Shown here: piece after piece, positions 38,331-44,562 of the stretch | How the letters are laid out: every line of letters starts with the position of its first letter | Numbering within the stretch: the stretch's first letter is position 1 | Assembly: GCF_030418305.1 (NCBI RefSeq) | Contig: NZ_JAUHPX010000003.1 | Span: forward strand, 62,001 to 126,000 | DNA from: Demequina lignilytica | GTDB taxonomy: Bacteria; Actinomycetota; Actinomycetes; Actinomycetales; Demequinaceae | Length of the DNA stretch: 64,000 bases | Direction: 5' to 3' | Notes under the pieces: model-generated | What the model saw: only the letters and a program-made list of their open reading frames with translations | Told to the model about the DNA's origin: nothing | Databases searched by the model: none | Position numbers and translations under genes: made by a program

Positions 38331-39139
38331 GGCTGCTCCACCTCCTCGACGATCTCCGGAGGGACGGCGTCGCCCACCGGCGCCCAGTACTCGAGCTCGC
38401 CGTGCACGATGTAGCGCTCCGCCGCCGAGTACATCGGGTGGCAGGTGGTGAGCGTGATGTAGCGTCCGTCGGCCTCGCCGCCGATCACGTACGGGTTCGG
38501 TGCGATCACCTCCACCTGCGTGGGCAGCACGATCAGGTGATCGGTGACGCGGTACACGTACCAGGTGTCCTCGGTCTGGATGACGAGCGCGTCGCCCTCC
38601 TGCAGCTCAGCGATGCGGTTGAACGGCTTGCCGTAGGTGGTGCGGTGCGCGGAGACGGCGAAGTTGCCGAACGCGCCCGGCATCCCCGTGTCCTCGTAGT
38701 GCCCGATCCCGAGCACGTCGAGGATCTCGCGGCGCGTGGTGCCCTCGGAGATCGGCTTCACGTAGTCGGTGCCCCAGCGCGGCACGTACATGGTCGCGAA
38801 GGTGGTGCCGAACTCGGGCTCCTCCATCACGGGCGCGGTCTCCGCGGACAGCATCTGGCCGGGTCCCAGCACCTCGGGCCCCTCCTCGGGCGCGCTGGTG
38901 GCCGCCGTGATCGGGCTGCTGTCCGGCGTGTACGCCCAGTCGAGCCCGTCGAGGACCTCCTGCTGCTCCCGGTCCGCGATCACGTCCGTGTAGAACAGCT
39001 GCCACACGACGTAGAGGCCGATCACCGCGCCCGCGATGATCAGGAGCTCGCCTACCAGGGCGAGCGTGTGGTCGAACGCGCGCGAGCCCCGTCGCCGCGG
39101 GGACGCGGGCGGGGACGATGCGGGGGCCTCGGTCGACAT
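38327..39139 (-). CDS. srtE: Class E sortase
   Basis: 270 residues. N-terminal cytosolic tail, one membrane helix (about 32-52, LVGELLIIAGAVIGLYVVW), then the sortase barrel with the catalytic His in AVSAHRTTYGKPF, Cys in TLTTCHPMYS and Arg in SAAERYIVHG. Class E sortases anchor LAXTG-type proteins to the wall; no substrate gene is in the window except possibly the truncated giant protein. ATG 39139 is chosen so the basic cytosolic tail precedes the helix. Confidence 0.93.
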   Translation of the reverse strand: MSTEAPASSPPASPRRRGSRAFDHTLALVGELLIIAGAVIGLYVVWQLFYTDVIADREQQEVLDGLDWAYTPDSSPITAATSAPEEGPEVLGPGQMLSAETAPVMEEPEFGTTFATMYVPRWGTDYVKPISEGTTRREILDVLGIGHYEDTGMPGAFGNFAVSAHRTTYGKPFNRIAELQEGDALVIQTEDTWYVYRVTDHLIVLPTQVEVIAPNPYVIGGEADGRYITLTTCHPMYSAAERYIVHGELEYWAPVGDAVPPEIVEEVEQP

Positions 39140-39200
39140 GGTGGGTCCAGCGTACGGGAGGGCCGCCGGGCCGGGAATCCCGATCCCGGCCGCCACTCGG

Positions 39201-39206
39201 TACCCT
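39201..39206 (+). promoter_or_regulatory. Putative -10 (TACCCT) of crgA
   Basis: TACCCT lies 54 bp upstream of crgA, giving a leader of about 48 nt that contains GGAG before the start. No convincing -35. Confidence 0.35.
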
Positions 39207-39260
39207 TGAGGGCAGACATCGACGCCCGCACCGGCGGGCCCGCAGTGCAACGGAGTGAAA

Positions 39261-39509
39261 GTGGCCGTCTCGAAGAAGCGCGACACCAAGGCGTACAAGG
39301 TCCCCCGCAACCTGGGCAAGCCCAAGTCGGACAACCCCAAGTGGCTGCTGCCGGTCGCGCTGACGGCGCTGGCGCTGGGCCCGGTGTGGATCGTCGTCTA
39401 CTACGTGTCCAAGGCGCAGTACCCCATCCCCGGCATCTACGACTGGAACCTCGGCGTGGGCTTCGTGTTCATGGCCACGGGCATGGTGCTGCTGACCCGC
39501 TGGAAGTAG
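39261..39509 (+). CDS. crgA: Cell division protein CrgA
   Basis: 82 residues. SKKRDTKAYKVPRNLGKPK, then two membrane helices (about 30-50 and 63-79) with WNLGVGFVFMATGMVLLTRWK at the end, which is diagnostic for CrgA. CrgA coordinates FtsZ, FtsQ and PBPs at the septum. GTG 39261 sits behind GGAG with a 5-nt spacer; a GTG two codons upstream is possible. It is convergent with the rhomboid gene across a 339-bp repeat-rich gap. Confidence 0.94.
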   Translation: MAVSKKRDTKAYKVPRNLGKPKSDNPKWLLPVALTALALGPVWIVVYYVSKAQYPIPGIYDWNLGVGFVFMATGMVLLTRWK

Positions 39510-39513
39510 GAAT

Positions 39514-39633
39514 CACACCCGTGTAGTTCTCCACAGGGTCATCCCCAGCGGTGGAGAAGTACACGGGTGTAGTTCTCCACCGCTGTGCACAACGGTGGGG
39601 ATAACTACACCGGTGTCATTCACACCTGTGGAG
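39514..39633. repeat. Array of ACACC(C/G)GTGTA-GTTCTCCAC repeats
   Basis: Four related units of about 21 bp: plus-strand at 39515 (ACACCCGTGTAGTTCTCCAC), minus-strand at 39551-39570, plus-strand at 39561 (ACACGGGTGTAGTTCTCCAC) and minus-strand at 39596-39616 (with GTTATCCCCAC). The core ACAC-SS-GTGT is palindromic, so the second and third units share it. A partial fifth unit (CACACCTGTGGAG) ends at 39633. It lies just after crgA in a convergent gap. Confidence 0.85.
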
Positions 39634-39717
39634 CACGGTGGGGACGATGCTGCGGCGGGCCATCGCGCCCGAGCCGCACCCGCATCGTCCGACCGCTTCA
39701 GCCACGCCCCTTCCGCG

Positions 39718-39775
39718 CGAAATGGCGGATCGGTGCCCAAAACTGATCGGTTTCGGGCACTGATCCGCCATTTCG
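39718..39775. repeat. 21-bp inverted repeat between crgA and rhomboid
   Basis: Left arm 39718-39738 and right arm 39755-39775 match at 20 of 21 positions (core ATGGCGGATC / GATCCGCCAT, then GGTGCCC / GGGCACT); the mismatch would be G-U in RNA. The 16-nt loop contains a nested AAAC/GTTT dyad and TGATCGG. No U-run. The rest of the 339-bp gap (39510-39848) holds the repeat array above and three copies of GGACGATGC; no coding sequence is seen in it. Confidence 0.85.
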
Positions 39776-39848
39776 GGGGAAGTGCGGGCGCGCGGGAGGT
39801 GCGGGGGCGCGGCGGGACGATGCGGGGCGCAGGGGCCGCGCCCGGCGG

Positions 39849-40634
39849 TCAGCGCGAGCGCGCCGGCTTGCGCTCGACCCAGCGCAGCATCGCCAGCATC
39901 GTGAGCGCGCCGCCGACGGCTCCGCCGAGGTGGCCTTCCCACGAGATGCCGGGCACCACGAACCCGAGCACCAGCCACAGGCCGGCGGTGGTGATGAGCG
40001 AGCGGTAGTCCAGCCTCAGCTTGAACAGCACCACCGCGTAGCCGGCGATGAGGCCGAAGATCGCGCCCGAGGCGCCACCATGGATCCCGCCGCCCGAGAT
40101 CAGCATCACGGATGCGGAGCCGCCGATCATCGACGCGAAGTACAGCCCCGCATACCGGAGCCGGCCCATCAGCGGCTCGAGCTGGGTGCCGAACTGGAAC
40201 AGCACCAGCATGTTCATGCCCAGGTGCAGGAGCCCGAAGTGCAGGAAGCCCGAGCTGATCCACCGGTACCACTCGTCGCCGCCGCCCAGGATGAACTCCT
40301 GGTAGACGGTGGGATTGGGGATCAGCGCCCAGTCGACGCGCCACTGCCCGGTACCCAGCACGTAGGTCCCGTACAGGTAGGCGATCACGTTGAGCGCGAT
40401 GAGCCCGTACGTCACGTACGGCGTGCCGAACTGGGACGTGAAGCCGAGTCGGTTCACCAGCGGTCGCGCCTGCGCCTTGGCCTCCTGCACGCAGTCGACG
40501 CACTGGATCCCGACCGAGGCCGGGCGCTGGCACTCGGGGCACGTCGGCCGTCCGCAGCGCTGGCAGCGCACGTAGGAGACGCGGTCCGGGTGCCGCGGGC
40601 AGATGGGCGCCGCGGCCCCGGGCTGCTGCGTCAT
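39849..40634 (-). CDS. Rhomboid family intramembrane serine protease
   Basis: 261 residues. An N-terminal zinc-ribbon-like segment with CxxC pairs (CQRCGRPTCPEC, CVDC) is followed by a six-helix rhomboid domain: WYRWISSGFLHFGLLHLGMN, catalytic Ser in GGASGAIFG and His in SWEGHLGGAVGG. It cleaves membrane proteins; substrates unknown. It is the second gene of an operon with the cyclophilin (7-bp gap). Confidence 0.93.
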   Translation of the reverse strand: MTQQPGAAAPICPRHPDRVSYVRCQRCGRPTCPECQRPASVGIQCVDCVQEAKAQARPLVNRLGFTSQFGTPYVTYGLIALNVIAYLYGTYVLGTGQWRVDWALIPNPTVYQEFILGGGDEWYRWISSGFLHFGLLHLGMNMLVLFQFGTQLEPLMGRLRYAGLYFASMIGGSASVMLISGGGIHGGASGAIFGLIAGYAVVLFKLRLDYRSLITTAGLWLVLGFVVPGISWEGHLGGAVGGALTMLAMLRWVERKPARSR

Positions 40635-40641
40635 GCGGTGC

Positions 40642-41181
40642 TTACTCCGCGATGGTGATGCCGGTGATCATGACGTCCTCGAGGGGACGATCCCGGCCGT
40701 CGGTCGCGGCGGTCGCGATCGCGTCGACCACGGCCTTGGAGGCGTCGTCGGCCACCTTGCCGAAGATGGTGTGCTTGCCGTTGAGCCACGCCGGCTTGTC
40801 CACCGTGATGAAGAACTGCGACCCGTTGGTGCCCGCGGGCTGACCGGTGATGGGGTTGCGGCGCTGACCGGCGTTGGCCATCGCGAGCAGGTAGGGCTCG
40901 CTGAAGGTCAGCTCGGGGTGGATCTCGTCGTCGAAGGTGTAGCCCGGGCCGCCGGTGCCGGTGCCGAGCGGGCAGCCGCCCTGGATCATGAAGCCCTCGA
41001 TGACACGGTGGAACACCAGGCCGTCGTAGAACGGGTCGTTCGACGCCTCGCCGGTCTGCGGGTTCTTCCACTGCTTCTCGCCGGTGGCGAGGCCCACGAA
41101 GTTCTTGACGGTCGCGGGGGCGTGGTTCGGGTACAGCTCGATGGCGATGTCGCCTGCGGTGGTCTGGAGAGTTGCGATCAT
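40642..41181 (-). CDS. ppiA: Cyclophilin-type peptidyl-prolyl isomerase
   Basis: 179 residues. [44 protein letters not shown] and [11 protein letters not shown] are cyclophilin catalytic motifs (Arg/Phe/Gln/Trp-pocket). It lacks a signal peptide, so cytosolic. ATG 41181 (MIATLQT) is preferred over ATG 41190 because of family alignment and an AACAAT box 7 nt upstream. First gene of the operon with the rhomboid protease. Confidence 0.94.
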   Translation of the reverse strand: MIATLQTTAGDIAIELYPNHAPATVKNFVGLATGEKQWKNPQTGEASNDPFYDGLVFHRVIEGFMIQGGCPLGTGTGGPGYTFDDEIHPELTFSEPYLLAMANAGQRRNPITGQPAGTNGSQFFITVDKPAWLNGKHTIFGKVADDASKAVVDAIATAATDGRDRPLEDVMITGITIAE

Positions 41182-41309
41182 GGGCGCCATTGTTTCACGA
41201 CCCTCGCCAGCAGGGGGGATGTGGTGGCACGATGGATGGAAGGTTGGACGTCGTTCACGCGTTGTTCAGCATTACCAGGCTTGTCCCCACCGACGATGAG
41301 GAGCGCAGC

Positions 41310-42281
41310 ATGAAGAAGAACCCGGCCGAGAGCTTCGACGCGGACAAGGCGCGCGAGCAGGCTGCCGAGGCGGCGAAGGCGGCGCGGGAGGCGGCCAAGG
41401 AGGCCTCCATCGCGGCACGCAAGGCGGCGAAGCGCGCGAAGGAGTGGGCCGAGCCGCAGGTCGAGAACGCGAAGGACTGGGCCGGTCCGCGCTACGAGCA
41501 GGCCAAGGCGTGGGCGGGCCCGCAGTATGAGCACGCGAAGGAGTGGGCCGCGCCGCGCGTCGACGCCGCGTACCACGCCGGTGCGCGCAAGGTGAGGCCG
41601 TACGCCCACAAGGCGGGCGACAAGGCCTCGGAGTGGACGGACGTCGCGCACGCCGCGATCGTCGGCGCCGCCATCCCTGCCGTGCTCGCCGCGATCGACG
41701 AGGCCGCCAAGGACAAGGAGAAGAAGTCGGGCGGGTGGGGCAAGGTGCTCATCCCGATCGCGCTGGCCGCCGCCGCAGGCGCCGCCGTGGTCGTGTGGGC
41801 GCGTCGCGACCCGGGCCGCGACACCTGGGCCGGCGAGGACGAGGAGTGGCAGTTCGCGGGCGAGGACGACCTGAAGGACCAGGTCCGTCGCAACGTGAAC
41901 AAGGCCGTCGACGCCGCCGCCGACGCCGCGCGCAAGGCGGCCGACGCCGCGACCGCCGCGACCGCGGCGCTGTCCGAGAAGGCCGGTCCGACCGTGGACA
42001 AGGTCCGCGAGGCCGCCGGTCCCGCCGCCGAGGCGATCAAGGACACCGTGGTCGACGAGGCGAAGAAGGTCGCCGAGGTCGCCGGTCCCGCGCTGACCAA
42101 GGTGAAGGACACCGCGGTGACCGAGGCCAAGAAGGTCAAGGACGCCGCCGACGAGGCCCGCGCCCGCGCGACCGACGAGGTGGTCTCCACCATCGACGAC
42201 GCCGAGGACGTGTGGGAGGACGAGGGCGGCACCGGTGACGACGGCCTCACCGCCGTCGAGCGCAAGTCCTCCAAGAAGTAG
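41310..42281 (+). CDS. Ala/Lys-rich amphipathic-helix membrane protein
   Basis: 323 residues. Residues 10-110 are alpha-helical repeats rich in Ala/Lys/Glu with an 11-residue-like phrase repeated (KEWAEPQVENA, KDWAGPRYEQA, KAWAGPQYEHA, KEWAAPRVDAA), like apolipoprotein/LEA proteins. One membrane helix lies at about 149-166 (KVLIPIALAAAAGAAVVVWA), followed by a second long Ala/Lys helical region (AADAARKAADAATAATAAL). GAGGAGCG precedes the ATG. Function unknown; possibly membrane or cell-envelope stabilisation. It ends in a very strong hairpin. Confidence 0.85.
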   Translation: MKKNPAESFDADKAREQAAEAAKAAREAAKEASIAARKAAKRAKEWAEPQVENAKDWAGPRYEQAKAWAGPQYEHAKEWAAPRVDAAYHAGARKVRPYAHKAGDKASEWTDVAHAAIVGAAIPAVLAAIDEAAKDKEKKSGGWGKVLIPIALAAAAGAAVVVWARRDPGRDTWAGEDEEWQFAGEDDLKDQVRRNVNKAVDAAADAARKAADAATAATAALSEKAGPTVDKVREAAGPAAEAIKDTVVDEAKKVAEVAGPALTKVKDTAVTEAKKVKDAADEARARATDEVVSTIDDAEDVWEDEGGTGDDGLTAVERKSSKK

Positions 42282-42300
42282 CGTCCCGAGGACGCCTACG

Positions 42301-42336
42301 CGAGAGGGGCCCCGCCTGAAGGCGGGGCCCCTCTCG
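42301..42336. terminator. Perfect 16-bp bidirectional terminator
   Basis: CGAGAGGGGCCCCGCC and its complement GGCGGGGCCCCTCTCG enclose a TGAA loop between two convergent genes. Confidence 0.9.
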
Positions 42337-42365
42337 CGTTCGCCGGCGGGTCGCCGCGATGAGCT

Positions 42366-42893
42366 TCAGCGCGCCGGCGTGGTGACCACGAGCACGGCGG
42401 AGGCGTCGCCGCCCAGGGCGAGGTACCCGTGCGGGGCGTCGCTCACCCACTCGAGCACGTCGCCGGGACCCGCCTCGCCCTCCTCGCCGTCGCGCCCTGC
42501 CCGGATCCTGCCGCGGGTGACCAGCAGCACCTCGGTGACTCCCGCCCCGTGCGCACCCGAGGCGTGCGGCTGCCCCGCGCGCAGGTCGAGCCGGTAGGTC
42601 TCGACGGTGCCGAGCGCATCCGCGGTGACGTCGAGCAGCAGCGCCGCGATCCCCGGCGACTCGACCATCGCGCCGCGCTGCTGCGCGAGCAGGGCGGCGA
42701 GCGGGAGCCCGAGCGCGCCCGCGAGCGCGTACAGGGTGGCGAGGGTGGGGTTGCGCACGCCGTTTTCGATCTCGGACAGCGAGCCCTTGCCGATCGCGGC
42801 CTCCGCGGCCAGAGTCCCGAGCGACAGCCCTCGCTCCACGCGCGCCTCGCGCACCCGTGCGCCGACCACCGCGGCGAACGCCTCCGAGTCCAT
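42366..42893 (-). CDS. XRE-family regulator with cupin domain
   Basis: 175 residues. N-terminal helix-turn-helix (VREARVERGLSLGTLAAEAA then KGSLSEIENGVRNPTLATL) and C-terminal cupin domain (about 95-170, with HASGAHGAGVTEVLLVTRG and GDVLEWVSDAPHGY). Such regulators control adjacent transport genes in response to small ligands. It is divergent from benE with 57 bp between. A TAGGCT -10 lies 6 nt before the ATG, and its -35 (TTCTGC) overlaps operator 1, which implies autorepression. Confidence 0.93.
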   Translation of the reverse strand: MDSEAFAAVVGARVREARVERGLSLGTLAAEAAIGKGSLSEIENGVRNPTLATLYALAGALGLPLAALLAQQRGAMVESPGIAALLLDVTADALGTVETYRLDLRAGQPHASGAHGAGVTEVLLVTRGRIRAGRDGEEGEAGPGDVLEWVSDAPHGYLALGGDASAVLVVTTPAR

Positions 42894-42913
42894 GCGTCGA
42901 GCCTAACGCGACG

Positions 42914-42957
42914 GTTCTGTTTGCAGAACAATCGGGCTAAGGTTCCGTTCATGGAAC
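42914..42957. promoter_or_regulatory. Two tandem operators in the regulator-benE divergent promoter
   Basis: Site 1, GTTCTGTTTGCAGAAC (42914-42929), is a perfect 6-4-6 palindrome. Site 2, GTTCCGTTCATGGAAC (42942-42957), has the same GTTC..GAAC frame and includes the benE ATG. Centres are 28 bp apart. benE -10 is TAAGGT (42938-42943), 7 nt before its ATG; its -35 position (42915-42920, TTCTGT) and the regulator -35 (TTCTGC, minus strand) both lie in site 1. Confidence 0.75.
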
Positions 42958-44111
42958 ATGGGGATGCGCAGGCGATCGCGGTGGGCGGGGTCACCGCCCT
43001 CGTCGGGTTCACGTCGTCGGTGGCCGTGGTCATCGCGGGGCTCGGAGCGTCCGGGGCGACCCCGGCGCAGGCCTCCTCGGGCATCGCCGCGCTCTGCCTC
43101 ACGGTGGGGGTCGGCACGATGCTCCTCGCCTGGCGCCACCGGACGCCGCTGACGCTCGCGTGGTCGACCCCGGGCGCGGCGCTGCTCGCCACCCAGGGCG
43201 CGCCGAGCTGGCCCGAGGCCGTGGCCGCCTTCGCGCTCACCGGCGTGCTGATCCTCGCCACGGGCGTCTGGGCCCGGCTCGGACGCCTCGTGGCCGCGAT
43301 CCCGGTGTCGCTCGCGCAGGCCATGCTCGCCGGCGTGCTGGTGCCGCTGTGCCTCGCCCCCGTGATGGAGCTCGCCGCCGCGCCGGCGGTGATCGCGCCG
43401 GTGGTGATCCTGTGGCTGGTCCTGCAGCGCTGGGCTCCCCGCTGGTCGACCCCGGCGGCCTTCGCACTCGCGCTGGCGATCATCGTCGCCCTGGCGCGAT
43501 CCGATCTCACCGGCGCCCTCACCCTGCCCCGCCTCGCGCTGGCCTCCCCCTCACCCACCTGGGCCGCGGTCGGCCTCGCGGTGCCGCTCGCGGTGGTGAC
43601 GATGGCGTCCCAGAACGTGCCGGGCGTCGCCGTCCTGAAGGGCGCGGGCTACCGCGTGCCCTGGAGGGGGACGATGCTCGTCACCGGTGCCGCCACCGTC
43701 GCCGGTGCCGCGGCGGGCGGCCATGCGGTGAACCTCGCCGCGATCACCGCCGCCCTGCCCGCCTCGCCCGAGGCGCACTCGGACCCCCGGCGGCGCTGGA
43801 TCGCCGCCGCCTCCGCCGGAGCGGCCTACGTGCTGCTGGCCGGCGCGGGCGCCACGCTGGTCGCGTTGGCGGACGCGGGCCCCGAGGGCCTGCTCCCCGC
43901 CGTCGCGGGGCTCGCCCTGCTCCCGACCCTCGCGTCCTCGCTCGCGGGAGCCTTCCACGAGGCGGCCGGCCGCACGCCTGCGGCCGCGACCTTCGCCATG
44001 GCGGCGAGCGGCGTCGCGATCGGCGGGATCGGCGCGGCGTTCTGGGCGCTGGTCGTCGGGCTGGCGACCCGATGGTGGCTCGGCCGGCGGCGCCAGGGAC
44101 GTGAGGCTTGA
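42951..44111 (+). CDS. benE: BenE-family (benzoate/H+ symporter-like) transporter
   Basis: 386 residues, about 12 membrane helices. VGGVTALVGFTSSVAVVIAG and TPGAALLATQGAP at the N-terminal half, and MASQNVPGVAVLKGAGYRVP in the second half match BenE/YdcO. No aromatic catabolic genes are nearby, so the natural substrate is unsure. ATG 42951 lies 7 nt from TAAGGT and within operator 2. The last codons contain the -35 of the next gene. Confidence 0.92.
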   Translation: MEHGDAQAIAVGGVTALVGFTSSVAVVIAGLGASGATPAQASSGIAALCLTVGVGTMLLAWRHRTPLTLAWSTPGAALLATQGAPSWPEAVAAFALTGVLILATGVWARLGRLVAAIPVSLAQAMLAGVLVPLCLAPVMELAAAPAVIAPVVILWLVLQRWAPRWSTPAAFALALAIIVALARSDLTGALTLPRLALASPSPTWAAVGLAVPLAVVTMASQNVPGVAVLKGAGYRVPWRGTMLVTGAATVAGAAAGGHAVNLAAITAALPASPEAHSDPRRRWIAAASAGAAYVLLAGAGATLVALADAGPEGLLPAVAGLALLPTLASSLAGAFHEAAGRTPAAATFAMAASGVAIGGIGAAFWALVVGLATRWWLGRRRQGREA

Positions 44112-44139
44112 CCTTGCCGTGGACTGGAATGTCTACTCT
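44108..44139 (+). promoter_or_regulatory. CueR/MerR-type promoter of the Cys-rich HMA gene
   Basis: TTGACC (44108-44113) and TACTCT (44134-44139) are separated by 20 bp, longer than the usual 17, as in MerR-family promoters. The spacer contains ACCTTGCC and GGAATGT, an imperfect dyad close to the copper-responsive CueR pattern (ACCTTCC..GGAAGGT). The -10 ends 6 nt before the ATG. No merR-type gene is in the window. Confidence 0.65.
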
Positions 44140-44145
44140 CGTGTC

Positions 44146-44535
44146 ATGGAGATCATGACCCACGTTCCCGGCACCATCGTCGAGCTCGCCGTCAGCGGGA
44201 TGACCTGCACCGGCTGCTCCTCCTCGATCGAGCAGGCGCTCACGGCGCTGCCCGGCGTCCGCTCCGCCTCGGTCGACCACACCACCGGCCGCGCCGTGGT
44301 GCTGCTCGTGGGTGGCGTGTCCGCGGAGGACTTCGCCTTCGACGCCGACGCGGCGATCCACGACGCGGGCTACACCCTCGAGAGTGCGGCCGCCCGTCCG
44401 GAGCGCGCCGGCGGCGGCGGCTGCGGAGGCGGCGGCGCGTGCGGCTGCGGCGGCGCCGAGGCCAAGGCCCCCGAGCCGGTCCAGGCGGTCGCGTCCGAGG
44501 GTGACGGCTGCTGCGGGGGCGGCGGCTGCTGCTGA
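44146..44535 (+). CDS. Heavy-metal-associated domain protein with Cys-rich tail
   Basis: 129 residues. The HMA domain (about 10-75) has the metal-binding SGMTCTGCSSSIEQAL (Cys21, Cys24). The C-terminal 40 residues are Gly/Cys-rich with seven cysteines in clusters (GGGGCGGGGACGCGG and GDGCCGGGGCC), unlike plain CopZ. A copper chaperone or storage role is inferred from the domain and the CueR-type promoter. It converges with the GH127 gene 27 bp away. Confidence 0.85.
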   Translation: MEIMTHVPGTIVELAVSGMTCTGCSSSIEQALTALPGVRSASVDHTTGRAVVLLVGGVSAEDFAFDADAAIHDAGYTLESAAARPERAGGGGCGGGGACGCGGAEAKAPEPVQAVASEGDGCCGGGGCC

Positions 44536-44562
44536 CCGCCGCGGGCAGCCTCCCGAGGCCCG

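Noticed and set aside
39514-39633. CRISPR array
   Set aside because: Units alternate in orientation, overlap, and have no regular spacers or cas genes.
39514-39640. Chromosomal origin of replication from DnaA-box-like nonamers
   Set aside because: All nonamers deviate from the consensus, dnaA and dnaN are not adjacent, and there is no AT-rich unwinding region. Kept only as a possible DnaA-binding array.
44101-44145. An upstream in-frame extension of the HMA protein
   Set aside because: It would translate through the CueR-type promoter and overlap benE; the ATG 6 nt after the -10 fits better.
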